This document shows, one piece after another, positions 16,758 to 26,729 of a stretch of DNA of 64,000 bases. The notes under the pieces were generated by a model. It was not told the origin of the DNA. It saw only the letters and a list, made by a program, of their open reading frames with translations, and searched no databases. Within the stretch, counting starts at the first letter, position 1; each line of letters begins with the position of its first letter. Origin of the DNA: JABSOG01 sp041583135 (GTDB lineage: Bacteria > Pseudomonadota > Gammaproteobacteria > Enterobacterales > Alteromonadaceae); NCBI GenBank assembly GCA_041583135.1, contig JBFHGJ010000002.1:1-64000 (forward strand), read 5' to 3'. The position numbers and the translations under genes were made by a program.

Positions 16758-18068
16758 CTAACGAAACGCAGGTAGATGCTGTAAATACTGCATTGCAATC
16801 TCGCCAGCTTTTTTCTTGCCTTGAGCCCCGCGCAGAGCAAAGCTTTGGGCTAAGTTTGGCTCGCACCAATTGTGATCAAATGGGATCTCTATGCTGTTAC
16901 CGATTAAAGCATAAAAACCGTCCAAATCTTCATCGGGCAAAATGGCAGAGGTGACGTATTGAGAACGGGCCATCACGTCGGCGTCTGCCAACCGTGCCCT
17001 TTGCCCCCACTTGATCTGCGCAGCATCACAACTAAAATCGTCGGCATATTGCTTAATGATGGCCATATCCCTATCGGCATTGAATTGTCGTTTCATCATC
17101 ACCGCTTCGAACGCCATTGCAACATCTTCCCTGACTGACGCATAACTATAGGCATCCATCGCTTGGTCGGCCATAAATGCATGACCGGCTTCTATGGGGG
17201 TCATTGCCCGTTGTTCGGCAGTAGAGTCTTCGCCGTGAAAAAACACCTGCGCCAAATCAAACCAAGTTTGCGATTGTAACCCCATATCCGCCGCTAAACG
17301 CTGATATACGCAGCGATTTTGCGCCACCATCGATAGATGATTGTTATAAAAGGTGTCGCTGAGATCAAACAGCGCCATATTTTCGAGAGTTGCACAATCA
17401 TTGGCATGTGCCAGTTCATGATACAACAACCAACTCAAAGCCACTTGCGTGTCGGCGGCAGTACGTTCTTCATTGCCGGTCAAAGAGTAACCACGCCAAG
17501 CATAATCATTATCGATGACATATCGCCACAAACGCACGAATTGAAGATCTTTACCAAAGTTGCTGCGGTAATCCGGCGCCGTTGAAATACTGGCTTTTTC
17601 CTCATTGGTCAACCACAACATTGCCGGGTCGAGATAAATAGCACCGGTATCGGAGCGATAATGTGAGGGCCTGATATCGCTGGCGATGACAATCGCACTG
17701 ACCGAACGAAATAGGCGTTTGAGCTGATTGGGCATAACTTGTAACTGCTCTTTAAAGCGCAGCCCCATCCAGTCATGTGACACCACCACATGCGCCATAA
17801 TTTGGTCAATGTCAGGCTCAAATTGCTCAAGCCCAATCAGCGGCAACTTATCAAGTTCACAACCCGACTCGACGCAATCGGCCAACACCTGAGCATAGGG
17901 GCTATCGACGACATAAGCCTTTAATGTCACTGTCGTGCTACCACCACCGCTATTGCCGTTATTGGCCGTTTGCGACGGCGCGTTATCTGAGCCGCCACCA
18001 CAACCGCTGAGCAACATACACAAAAAACCGCTCAACAACACAGGTCTAAACTTCATCGCAAAACTCAT
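16758..18068 (-). CDS. Lipoprotein with an HExxH motif, unknown function
   Basis: About 436 residues, with a lipoprotein signal ending in LLSGC (C23) followed by a Gly/Ser/Asn-rich linker typical of surface-exposed lipoproteins. A zinc-protease-like H217-E218-L219-A220-H221 motif (YHELAHAND) sits mid-protein, near EERTAADTQVALSWLL. The presence of HExxH, several cysteines (CVESGC, DCATLEN) and a secreted location suggest a metallopeptidase, but no family is recognised. The start is uncertain: ATGs at 18068 and 18056 are both close to the signal; neither has a strong ribosome-binding site. Confidence 0.65.
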   Translation of the reverse strand: MSFAMKFRPVLLSGFLCMLLSGCGGGSDNAPSQTANNGNSGGGSTTVTLKAYVVDSPYAQVLADCVESGCELDKLPLIGLEQFEPDIDQIMAHVVVSHDWMGLRFKEQLQVMPNQLKRLFRSVSAIVIASDIRPSHYRSDTGAIYLDPAMLWLTNEEKASISTAPDYRSNFGKDLQFVRLWRYVIDNDYAWRGYSLTGNEERTAADTQVALSWLLYHELAHANDCATLENMALFDLSDTFYNNHLSMVAQNRCVYQRLAADMGLQSQTWFDLAQVFFHGEDSTAEQRAMTPIEAGHAFMADQAMDAYSYASVREDVAMAFEAVMMKRQFNADRDMAIIKQYADDFSCDAAQIKWGQRARLADADVMARSQYVTSAILPDEDLDGFYALIGNSIEIPFDHNWCEPNLAQSFALRGAQGKKKAGEIAMQYLQHLPAFR

Positions 18069-18126
18069 CAAAATTAACGGTTAATGATTTGATTGCAGCA
18101 CACAACATTGCATTTTGCAATGAGCA

Positions 18127-19362
18127 TCAGCTGCCTTTTGACGCCATAAAAGCACAAATTCGCTGGTTAAAAGCCACCACTGTAGTACAACCTGCGACGC
18201 CAAGTCCGAGTACCCCATAAATTAGGCCCATATTTTTATCAGTCAAATCTCCCGCCAGACCACCAAGCAAAAAACCTAGGGGCATGGCTGCGGTAACTGC
18301 GGTATTGAGTAGGCTAAAAACCCGCCCCCTTAAATTCGCTGGTGGCGCCGACTGAAATAGCGTCATCGCAGGGACATTGAACAGGCCGATGGCAATTCCT
18401 ACCACCGCAATGGCAGCCAAAGCCATATAGCTGTCGTTGATCAATCCCAAAGCGCCAATGCCGATACCAGCCAAATACATCGCCGCTATCATGTGTCGGG
18501 TTCTCTTGATACCTTGTGGAGACACCTTGGCGGCCACAATACCGCCCAAAATAGTGCCAAACGCCAAAGTAGCCAAGAGAAAACCATACCAACCGGCATC
18601 ACCACCTAGGGTGTTTTCCGCATAAAAAGGCAATAACAGCAACACGGGAGCAACAAACAGGTTAATGCTGCTGACAAACAACATCGTACTCAACATGCCC
18701 TCTACCCCTTTCACATAAGCCAGACCCGCCTTAAAGTTCGCACCAAAATCACGCTTTGCCTGTGCAAAGTTCAAGGGCTTGTGGCTTTCGCGTTGCGGCA
18801 TGCGAATAAAAGCTTCACTGAGCGCCGAAAGCAAGTAACTGATGCCGTCTATCAACAACATCACAGGGGCGCCAACAATACGGTATAAAATGCCACCTAC
18901 GGCCTGCCCAATCACCTGCGTGAACTGGGTTGTCGATTGAAACAATGCGTTAGTCTTATCAAGCTGCTCACGTTGACATAGATCAGGGATTGAGGCTGAG
19001 ATCGCCGGTTGGAAAAATGCCCGCATTGTCGCATTGACAACGACGGCAAAACACACCGCCGCAATTGCAAGTGTGGTAGATTGAGGAGCCAGATACAAAG
19101 TAAGTGCGGCGAGCAATACCGCGATACCGCGCACAATATCGGCGCCGATGATAATGGATTTACGCGACAGGCTATCGGCCAATACGCCGGCAAACGGCCC
19201 GACTAAAATCATCGGCAGCATACCGATGGCGACGACAATACCCATCACCGACGATGAACCGGTGGCTTCCATCAAGTAATACATCATGGCAATGTTAAAT
19301 GCCTGTGCGCCAAGCTGGCTAACCAACTGGCCTTGCCACAATAAAAAGAGATCGCGATTCAT
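18127..19362 (-). CDS. MFS transporter, MFS_3/EntS-like exporter
   Basis: About 411 residues with twelve predicted hydrophobic segments. The N-terminal LWQGQLVSQLGAQAFNIAM and the loop GVLADSLSRKSIIIGADIVRG (shown here to 20 residues or fewer per block: FAGVLADSLSRKSIIIGADI) are hallmarks of the MFS_3 group, which includes enterobactin exporter EntS and macrolide exporters. It most likely extrudes a small hydrophobic compound. The ATG at 19362 starts the protein in the family manner; a GTG at 19377 is the alternative. It stands alone between a lipoprotein gene and a divergent cyclase gene, so substrate cannot be deduced. Confidence 0.85.
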   Translation of the reverse strand: MNRDLFLLWQGQLVSQLGAQAFNIAMMYYLMEATGSSSVMGIVVAIGMLPMILVGPFAGVLADSLSRKSIIIGADIVRGIAVLLAALTLYLAPQSTTLAIAAVCFAVVVNATMRAFFQPAISASIPDLCQREQLDKTNALFQSTTQFTQVIGQAVGGILYRIVGAPVMLLIDGISYLLSALSEAFIRMPQRESHKPLNFAQAKRDFGANFKAGLAYVKGVEGMLSTMLFVSSINLFVAPVLLLLPFYAENTLGGDAGWYGFLLATLAFGTILGGIVAAKVSPQGIKRTRHMIAAMYLAGIGIGALGLINDSYMALAAIAVVGIAIGLFNVPAMTLFQSAPPANLRGRVFSLLNTAVTAAMPLGFLLGGLAGDLTDKNMGLIYGVLGLGVAGCTTVVAFNQRICAFMASKGS

Positions 19363-19658
19363 CGAGGTTATTTGCACCTTTAATTGGCGTTGCGCTCATG
19401 ATATCGCAAAGTCAGAAAAAGTCTTAGCGTTATCCGTTTTAACCCGCCTTTTACGCCGAGGTTCGAACAAAAATTCAGCCTTTAACCGTTTTTCCCTAAG
19501 CCAAAGCGCTTTTTCCTATCCGCGACGCTCCCAATTGACTACACTTTAGATTATATTTGCGTATTGATGTCTTCGCCTATGCCGAGCGACGCTGTTGGTC
19601 AGTGTAGAGCGACCTTAGTTAAGATACACCCCAAAGGACAAGGTACTCGCTTTTTCTA

Positions 19659-21620
19659 ATGAATGTGAATGATAAACAAGCCATTATCATCCGCTTAGCA
19701 CGGGTGTTGCGGTATAACCGCAATCGAATCGAAAAAGCGCTCACCTTATTCCCTATGCAGCACCGTCCGTTGTTCTACGCTGTGCCTTTTTTACTGCATG
19801 TCAATGACCCGCTTCTGCCCGGTTATGTCGATGATCCTGACATTCCTTTTGGTCTTGCCTATTTCTCCTATCGCAAAGGCGTACAAGAGGCACTGGCAAA
19901 TTTATTTCCCAACTTAGAAGATCTGGTAGAAAACCCCAAACCGATTTGGCCAAAAAGCTGTTATATCGAGTCATTGTCTTTAATGGGCTCTATCGGCACC
20001 ACCTCACAATCGGATAAGTCAGATTTAGATTTTTGGGTTTGTGTCGATGGCCAAGTGGTCAATGGCAGAAAATGGGACTTGCTGCAACAAAAGCTCAGCT
20101 TGATTGAGCAATGGGTGTGGAAACACCACAAACTGGAAGTACATTTCTTTTTATCCGACATAGAAAAAGTCAGAAATAACGATTTTGGCGCTGCCGACGG
20201 TGAAAGCGCCGGCTCGGCTCAGCCTACCTTTTTGAAAAATGAATATTATCTGACCAATATTCTGATCTCAGGTAAGATCCCGTTTTGGTGGCTAACGCCC
20301 CACGATTGCACCGACGAGCAATACCAAACCCTCTATCAAGACATGCAAAAAGGCTCGGACCCGGACCCAAAATACTTTATGGATCTGGGCAATATCGAAC
20401 GCATGGAAGTTAGAGAAATGTTCGGTGCTTCGATATGGCAGCTGACCAAAGCCATGGACTCGCCATTTAAATCGGTGTTGAAAATGGCCAAGCTCGAAGT
20501 GTATCTCGACAATACCGATACCAGAGCGCCTTTGTGCAACATTCTAAAAGAAAGAGTGCATCGCGGCGTCAACATGGACGCCGATGCGCGCTCCACCGAT
20601 CCCTACGCGCTGATGTTTGACGTCATCATGGCCTACTACCAAGAAAAGCAGCCTAAGTTTTTAGAACTGTTCAAGGTATGCATGTATGTCAAAAGCGCCT
20701 GTCCTTTGAGTCAACAGGTTTATGAAGAAGGCGAAGACTTTAAACATCGGGTGCTCAGAGAATATGTCAAACAATGGCGTTGGCCCGAAGAAAAGGTGCT
20801 TAAGTACGACAAAATACAACGCTGGGAGTTTCAGCAGGTCAGCCGTTTAGGACAAAAGATACACTCGTTTTTGATTGGTTGTTATCGCCGCCTTTCGAGT
20901 CAAATGCAGGGCAAAGAACAATACATCAGCAAAAGGGATATGACCGTATTCGGCCGTAAAATCGAGTCGTTTTACTCGGCAAAGCCGGGCAAGATCCAAT
21001 ATTTGAAGCGCGCCTTTGAAACCGGCTTGATGCAACGTCATATCACCATCACCATGGAGCTGGATTTGAATTTCGATTCGAAGCAGCGTTGGTCGGCATT
21101 TCGCGATCGCCCCAACTACCCTGATTGTGTCCGCGAAAACCCCAGTTACCTGATGCAAAGCTCAGATCCGGTAGATTTGGTACTGTGGTGTATCTTCAAT
21201 CAAATCATCGACAAGCGATCGGATTTTCACTTTCTACAAAGCAAACTCCCGATCAGCGTCGATAACCTGTATGAGTTGATCACAGACGCCCTCATGGACT
21301 TCAAGCCTATTCGAATGTCAGATCTATCTCGTAAGACCCTATTGGCCCCCTGTCGTATTACCCACTGCCTGATGGTAGCCAACTTTTCCAGTCACTCAAG
21401 CGTAATGGACGTAGAAACCGTCAGGGTTGTCTATTTGACCAGCTGGGGCGAGCTCTATAGCTTTTCCGGGTTAAATGCCTTTGCCGACGCCAAGGCTCGC
21501 TTTATTAACCAAGAGAAACCTCCTGTCTGCCGCCTGTTTACGCCAGCCCGAAACAACCGCAGAGCGCTGTATCAATTGATTGAAGCGCAAACCGACTTTC
21601 AGTTCGATAAAGTATATTAA
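19659..21620 (+). CDS. cyaA: Class I adenylate cyclase, short form
   Basis: Makes cyclic AMP from ATP. The catalytic nucleotidyltransferase-like core is clear: SLMGSIGTTSQSDKSDLDFW at about residues 107-126, with G110-S111 and metal-binding D122 and D124. Further family blocks are YYLTNILISGKIPFWWLTP, GASIWQLTKAMDSPFKSVLK and DPYALMFDVIMAYY. Length is 653 residues, against about 850 in E. coli CyaA; the missing part is the C-terminal glucose-sensitive regulatory region. The gene ends cleanly with a stop and no sign of frameshift. It could be the only cyclase, a short lineage-specific form, or a second copy; this cannot be told here. Confidence 0.85.
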   Translation: MNVNDKQAIIIRLARVLRYNRNRIEKALTLFPMQHRPLFYAVPFLLHVNDPLLPGYVDDPDIPFGLAYFSYRKGVQEALANLFPNLEDLVENPKPIWPKSCYIESLSLMGSIGTTSQSDKSDLDFWVCVDGQVVNGRKWDLLQQKLSLIEQWVWKHHKLEVHFFLSDIEKVRNNDFGAADGESAGSAQPTFLKNEYYLTNILISGKIPFWWLTPHDCTDEQYQTLYQDMQKGSDPDPKYFMDLGNIERMEVREMFGASIWQLTKAMDSPFKSVLKMAKLEVYLDNTDTRAPLCNILKERVHRGVNMDADARSTDPYALMFDVIMAYYQEKQPKFLELFKVCMYVKSACPLSQQVYEEGEDFKHRVLREYVKQWRWPEEKVLKYDKIQRWEFQQVSRLGQKIHSFLIGCYRRLSSQMQGKEQYISKRDMTVFGRKIESFYSAKPGKIQYLKRAFETGLMQRHITITMELDLNFDSKQRWSAFRDRPNYPDCVRENPSYLMQSSDPVDLVLWCIFNQIIDKRSDFHFLQSKLPISVDNLYELITDALMDFKPIRMSDLSRKTLLAPCRITHCLMVANFSSHSSVMDVETVRVVYLTSWGELYSFSGLNAFADAKARFINQEKPPVCRLFTPARNNRRALYQLIEAQTDFQFDKVY

Positions 21621-21697
21621 CGCCCAAAGCAACGGCTCAGCTTAGACCAAATGAGCGCAAAGCGACGATGAATGCTCAAGGCTTGGCATACAGAACG

Positions 21698-21720
21698 AAA
21701 AAAGGCGCTTGAAAGCGCCT
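21698..21720 (-). terminator. Rho-independent terminator
   Basis: On the minus strand, stem AGGCGCT/AGCGCCT with a TTCA loop is followed by six Ts. It lies 65 bases after the stop of the small cysteine-rich protein gene that it should terminate. Confidence 0.75.
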
Positions 21721-21784
21721 CATAGTATGAATCGTGCCTTTGATACCACACAGATCAAAGGCAATGCGAATTTAGAACGACAGA

Positions 21785-22033
21785 TTATTCGACCTCTGGC
21801 TCTGGCTCAGGGCACCAATCGACAACAATGCATCGATCGCTATATGTGGTTGGGTCATAAGTACACTCGGTTTGTGGCGGAACAGAGCCATCGTTAAACT
21901 GACAGCGCTCATCAGTGTACTTACCGTAAGCAGAGTCAACTTCTAAAATACCAGCACTGGCAGAAAGACCAACAAACAACATCGCGCTGGCACCGGCAAT
22001 CGTGAGAGATTTAATTGATGGGGTGAGTTTCAT
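21785..22033 (-). CDS. Small secreted four-cysteine protein (paralog A)
   Basis: An 82-residue protein: signal peptide to about residue 27 (LSASAG), then a 55-residue mature peptide with four cysteines spaced C-x12-C-x10-C-x5-C, giving probably two disulphides, and an acidic proline-rich tail (CPEPEPEVE). The block YDPTTYSDRC and NDGSVPP recur in the protein encoded at 26730-26951. AAAGG precedes the ATG. It is transcribed away from the giant hybrid regulator starting at 22433, which makes it a likely target of that regulator. Function unknown; a secreted effector, signal or surface peptide is possible. Confidence 0.8.
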   Translation of the reverse strand: MKLTPSIKSLTIAGASAMLFVGLSASAGILEVDSAYGKYTDERCQFNDGSVPPQTECTYDPTTYSDRCIVVDWCPEPEPEVE

Positions 22034-22432
22034 GAATACAACCTTTTATTAACATAGTCCAATAGTCCATTCGTGCTTAAGTCCTTAAATACGCCGTTAG
22101 ACAGCGTTAAACATCCAACAATGAGCATAACTGTTGGTTGTTGTAAGGGTCATATAATAACCGTTTAACAAATTATCTACTACCAGTTAACCTGAATTTT
22201 TTATGTTTTTTGCACAAAAAGTTCCCTAACCCTTTTAATATCAAGTTGTTAGCAAAACCATTTTAAAACACCGAACTAAAATAATAACTCCAGTTTTACA
22301 TTGTTTGATGCAATTTATCCGATCAAACCGCTATTTTTCACGATTTTGTATCGCTGAAGCAGCAATTTATGCTTGAACAGCATCTATTAGAAAGCTACCA
22401 TTTTCGACAAACTTGTCGGTTAAAAAAATTTC
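22034..22432. other. 399-base divergent intergenic region
   Basis: AT-rich region between the minus-strand peptide gene and the plus-strand hybrid regulator; it must hold both promoters. I see a weak imperfect dyad (CATCCAACA around 22112 and TGTTGGTTG around 22132) and no convincing -35/-10 pair. The 5' leader of the peptide gene (GGACT, three bases, TTAATAA, then AGGTT) is nearly the same as that of the paralog at 26951. Confidence 0.5.
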
Positions 22433-25400
22433 ATGTCAACTGTCGCTCCTCTACGCAAATTTCTATTGACGTCTTTGCTGTTAATGCTCACCAATGTGAG
22501 TTTTGCTGCAAACTTTTTCAATACGGGTCCTAAGATAACCACATACCGCCAGTTCGACGGCACCGACATCGGCTTGGTCTATGCCATGGCACAACATCAA
22601 GATGGCTTTATCTGGATGGCCGGTGACAATGGATTAATGCGATTTGATGGCTACCAACTCAGTGTATTCGGTCAATCAAACCGATTGTTGCCCACCAACA
22701 GAATCAGTAGCATTATTATCGATCAACAAGGTATTTTATGGCTTGGTAGCGATAAGGGCCTGATCCGTTTCGACCCGACCAGCCACAACTATCAGTTGTT
22801 TGGACACGACAAAGACGATGACAATAGCTTAACCGCAAACCAAGTGACCAACTTAGCTCTAGGGCGCGACCAGACCCTTTGGGTGGCAACTACCAAAGGA
22901 CTCAATCGCTTCGACCGTCAGGCATTGAATAATCAGCGTTTTGGCACTCGCTTATTTGGACAAACCGGCAACCGCAATGTCATGATCACCGCAGTGGTCG
23001 AAGATAATCAAGGTAAGCTCTGGTACAACGTATTTCGCCAAGGGTTATTTGCCTATGACCTCAACAGCCAAACAAATACCGCCTACAAAGCAGATCTCAA
23101 CAACCCAAATGCGCTGAAAAACAATACCATTTCCAGTATCTACCTCTCGCCTATTGGCGATATTTGGATTGGGGCCAGCGCCACTATCTATCGCTACCAA
23201 CGTACGACCGACCAATTTGAGCGCTTTGACATTGAGCTCAAAACCGGCAATGTCAGGCACCAGGCCGATGTTAGAGCCATGCATCAAGACACTCAAGGTA
23301 ATTTGTGGTTGGTGACAATAGGCAACGGCGTAAACCTATTGCCCAAAGGGCAAAACCACATTGTTAACCTCAATCAGGGGAATATGGGCGACGCGACCTT
23401 CGCCCAACTCAGGGTGCTGTCCGTCCTCGAAGACATGAGTGGCGCAATATGGTTCAGTCACGTCGAAGGACTCGATAAACTCAACCCTATTGCACTTAAC
23501 TTCAAACACCTTACTAGCGAGAAATCCGAACAACTCGACATCAAAGCCATCGCGGCCAAAGATGGCCAGAGTTACTACATCGCCAGCAACAATAACCTAT
23601 ACCTCAAATCTGTCGGCCAACCGGCACAATTATTGGTTGAACAAACCGGTCAAGTCATGGCCCTCACCCTCGACAACCAGCAACGCTTGTTGCTTGATGT
23701 CTACCGCGTTGGGGTTTTGTTGCTCGATACAAAAACCAATACCCTTATTGAACACCGTGCCAGTGACGGCAATACACCGGGCTTGCCTGATGGCAACGTA
23801 TTTAGCTTAAGTGCCGACGATAACGGCGACCTGTGGGTTGGGCAATTCAACTCGGCCAATACCCCACGTTCAGGGCTTTTTCATTATGATGCCAAAGCCC
23901 ACAAGTACAACCATTTGGTCAACGGTTATACCATTGAAACCATCTTGCCCCTTAACAACGAGGTACTCATCGGCACCAGACGAGCTGGCTTGCAACATTA
24001 CGATAAACGCGAAAATAGCTGGCGACGCTTGGACGAACCGCGAGATGATACAGGACGTATTATGCAGCTCTATAGAGATAGCCAACAACGAGTCTGGATC
24101 GCCACAGAGAAAAAAGGTCTAGGCCGCCTGAACATGCATGAGAAGACCATTGACTACCTTGGCGACAAAGACGGTCTTAGCGCCAACTTTGTTGCCAGCA
24201 TTATCGAAGATAACGATGGTATTTTGTGGCTTGGTACCAACAATGGCATAACGCGTTACGACCCGAAGACTCAAGATTTCCGCATATTTGGCCCAGACGA
24301 AGGGATTCGCTCCCTACGATTTTTTCCTAAGTCGGCACTGCGCAGCGCCGATGGTCATTTGATTTTCGCCGCCAGCGACATGTTGCTTGAGTTCGACCCC
24401 AAGCAACTACCAGAGCGCTCAACACCAAAAGCGTTGCCGATATTACTCAGCGACTTTCGCTTACTCAACAAAAAGGTGCTACCACAAACACGCTCTGAGC
24501 AATCGGTATTGCCAAAGCCAATAAACTATGTAGAGCAGCTGACATTGAGCTACCGCGACTATTTGTTCTCGATTAACTTTTCTTCTGCCGACCTCAACCA
24601 CCTGAACACACTCAAGTTTGCCTATCGCATGCAAGGTTATAAGAACGACTGGATCCAGACTGATGGCCGCAACCGCACCGCTACCTTTACCTCGCTGCCC
24701 GCAGGAGACTACCAACTTCAGATCAAATCGACCCTTGCCGATGGCAGTTGGAGCAACAACTACCGCTCAATCGCCATTACTGTGACGCCGCCTTGGTATG
24801 CCAGCCCACAAGCCTATGCCACTTATATCATCTTGACCATTTTGGCCATTGTGCTGTTTATTCGCTACCGTGAGGCTCGCCTAAAAGCACAAGCTCGGGT
24901 ACTAGAGCAAACTGTCGAGCAACGCACCGAAGAACTAAAGGAGCGGTCTGAACAGCTAGCGCAAAGTCGCGATCAGGTCACCGCCCTGCTCGGCCAAAAA
25001 GAACGCACCTTTGCCAATATCTCCCATGAGTTCAAAACGCCACTGACGTTGATTTTATCACCACTTGAGGCGATTTTGAGCAGCCAAAAACTTGCCGCGA
25101 TCCCCGCTGAGTTCAAAGACAAGCTGCTAATGATGAAACGTAACGGTAGTCGGCTATTGCGCATGGTCGAACAAATGTTGGAGCTGTCAAGGCTAGATAC
25201 TGCTGTCAGTCAAAAAACCCGTCACTACTCGTTGAAGCAAACCCTCAATGTACTGACCACCTCGTTCGAACCCTTATTGCAAAGTAAGTCGTTGACCCTC
25301 ACCTTGGAAGATTTCGACGATGCGATTGTGACCCTGAAAATCGACTCGCTGGAGATGATCCTCACCAACCTTATCTCTAATGCCGTTAAATATACCCCAG

Positions 25401-26581
25401 AAGGTGGCACCATAGAGATAGCTGTGCGCTATGACCAAGATCTGGCAGTGATCAGCGTAGCCGACACTGGTATGGGTATCGGCGAGGCCGACCAAGCCTT
25501 GGTGTTTAATCGTTTCACCCGAGCCAGTGAAGAAAACGACGAGAATATCCCAGGCGCCGGTATCGGTTTGGCCTTGGTTAAAGAGTTGGTCGAAAGCCAT
25601 GAGGGCGAGATAAGCCTGCAAAGTCAACTCAACCAAGGCAGCACCTTTACCGTCAAACTACCGGTCAACCCTCAGCCGGACATCAACGCTGACCCGATAG
25701 ACAGCATTTCCAGCACGTCACAAACGGAAATCGATGCGTTGATGAACCAAAACCCGTCGCAACAAAGCGATAGTCAAGACGATACCACGGCAATTAACGC
25801 GACCACCGTTTTGTTGATTGACGACAATGCCGATATGTTGCAATTGCTCAGCGATACGCTCAGTGGCGATTATCACTGTATTACCGCGCCAAACGGCGAG
25901 CGCGGCTTAGCGTTGGCCAAAGAAAGGATACCTGATCTCATCATCAGCGACGTGATGATGCCCGGGATCAGCGGTTACGACGTTGCCAAGTCGCTTAAAG
26001 AAGACGAACTGACTTGTCACATTCCGGTAATACTACTGACTGCAAAAGGTGATATCGATAGTCGAATGGAAGGCTGGAAGCAAGATATTGATGACTACTT
26101 GGCCAAACCCTTCCACCCGCAGGAATTGCTGCTACGGATTGAAAGTCTGTTGTCGATCCGCGCCATTTTGAAAAAGCGATTTATTGACAACCTAGGTAAT
26201 AGCCAACCGAGCGGCGCAGACCTACAGACCCCTATCAACCCTGAGATCAGCGACAAAGACAGTCGTTTTGTTGCCCGACTGAAAGACATTATTGGTCAAA
26301 ACTATCATGATTGCGATTTTAACCGTGACAGCTGCGCAGACAAAATGGGGATCAGTGAACGTCAGCTGTCGCGCAAGATGAGCGCCTTGATGAACGAGAG
26401 TTTTCCCGACTTGCTGCGTGAACACCGTTTAGAGCAATCGGTGAAGCTGATGAAAACCGGTATGCAGATCAGCCAAATATGTGACGAAGTTGGCTTCTCC
26501 GCGTTGTCATACTATGGTAAATGCTTTAAAGCACGCTACGGCAAAACGCCAAAGCAGTACCAAAAAGAAGTGATCATTTAG
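22433..26581 (+). CDS. Hybrid two-component system protein: Reg_prop propeller, kinase, receiver, AraC
   Basis: One-protein signalling system of 1382 residues. Order: signal peptide (1-25); about fourteen two-component propeller (Reg_prop) repeats such as DGFIWMAGDNGLMRFDGYQL, QQGILWLGSDKGLIRFDP and DGILWLGTNNGITRYDP, to about residue 660; Y_Y_Y domain (SYRDYLFSINFSS onward); one membrane span (about 790-810); coiled coil; HisKA with H865 in NISHEFKTPLTL; HATPase with NLISNAVKYTPEGG and GAGIGLALVKEL; receiver domain with D1173 in ISDVMMPG; and a C-terminal AraC-type helix-turn-helix ending near GKTPKQYQKE. A periplasmic ligand (in Bacteroidetes, usually an oligosaccharide) would control kinase and DNA binding. 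It is flanked by two paralogous secreted peptides that are plausible targets. Confidence 0.95.
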   Translation: MSTVAPLRKFLLTSLLLMLTNVSFAANFFNTGPKITTYRQFDGTDIGLVYAMAQHQDGFIWMAGDNGLMRFDGYQLSVFGQSNRLLPTNRISSIIIDQQGILWLGSDKGLIRFDPTSHNYQLFGHDKDDDNSLTANQVTNLALGRDQTLWVATTKGLNRFDRQALNNQRFGTRLFGQTGNRNVMITAVVEDNQGKLWYNVFRQGLFAYDLNSQTNTAYKADLNNPNALKNNTISSIYLSPIGDIWIGASATIYRYQRTTDQFERFDIELKTGNVRHQADVRAMHQDTQGNLWLVTIGNGVNLLPKGQNHIVNLNQGNMGDATFAQLRVLSVLEDMSGAIWFSHVEGLDKLNPIALNFKHLTSEKSEQLDIKAIAAKDGQSYYIASNNNLYLKSVGQPAQLLVEQTGQVMALTLDNQQRLLLDVYRVGVLLLDTKTNTLIEHRASDGNTPGLPDGNVFSLSADDNGDLWVGQFNSANTPRSGLFHYDAKAHKYNHLVNGYTIETILPLNNEVLIGTRRAGLQHYDKRENSWRRLDEPRDDTGRIMQLYRDSQQRVWIATEKKGLGRLNMHEKTIDYLGDKDGLSANFVASIIEDNDGILWLGTNNGITRYDPKTQDFRIFGPDEGIRSLRFFPKSALRSADGHLIFAASDMLLEFDPKQLPERSTPKALPILLSDFRLLNKKVLPQTRSEQSVLPKPINYVEQLTLSYRDYLFSINFSSADLNHLNTLKFAYRMQGYKNDWIQTDGRNRTATFTSLPAGDYQLQIKSTLADGSWSNNYRSIAITVTPPWYASPQAYATYIILTILAIVLFIRYREARLKAQARVLEQTVEQRTEELKERSEQLAQSRDQVTALLGQKERTFANISHEFKTPLTLILSPLEAILSSQKLAAIPAEFKDKLLMMKRNGSRLLRMVEQMLELSRLDTAVSQKTRHYSLKQTLNVLTTSFEPLLQSKSLTLTLEDFDDAIVTLKIDSLEMILTNLISNAVKYTPEGGTIEIAVRYDQDLAVISVADTGMGIGEADQALVFNRFTRASEENDENIPGAGIGLALVKELVESHEGEISLQSQLNQGSTFTVKLPVNPQPDINADPIDSISSTSQTEIDALMNQNPSQQSDSQDDTTAINATTVLLIDDNADMLQLLSDTLSGDYHCITAPNGERGLALAKERIPDLIISDVMMPGISGYDVAKSLKEDELTCHIPVILLTAKGDIDSRMEGWKQDIDDYLAKPFHPQELLLRIESLLSIRAILKKRFIDNLGNSQPSGADLQTPINPEISDKDSRFVARLKDIIGQNYHDCDFNRDSCADKMGISERQLSRKMSALMNESFPDLLREHRLEQSVKLMKTGMQISQICDEVGFSALSYYGKCFKARYGKTPKQYQKEVII

Positions 26582-26631
26582 CGCCTTTTTATTTTCTTGC
26601 GTTTGTTCTAAGGCATGTTGTATTAGGGTCA

Positions 26632-26658
26632 ACATAAGGCGCCAACGGCGCCTTATGT
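26632..26658. terminator. Perfect 12-bp hairpin between convergent genes
   Basis: ACATAAGGCGCC and GGCGCCTTATGT form a perfect 12-bp stem with a 3-base loop between the convergent hybrid-regulator and peptide genes. There is no U-run; likely a bidirectional 3'-end hairpin. Confidence 0.6.
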
Positions 26659-26729
26659 ATAGGAATATACGGTATGACTGTGTTGCAAAGAGCTTTCACA
26701 GTCGATATTCATTCACATACTCAAGCCAC

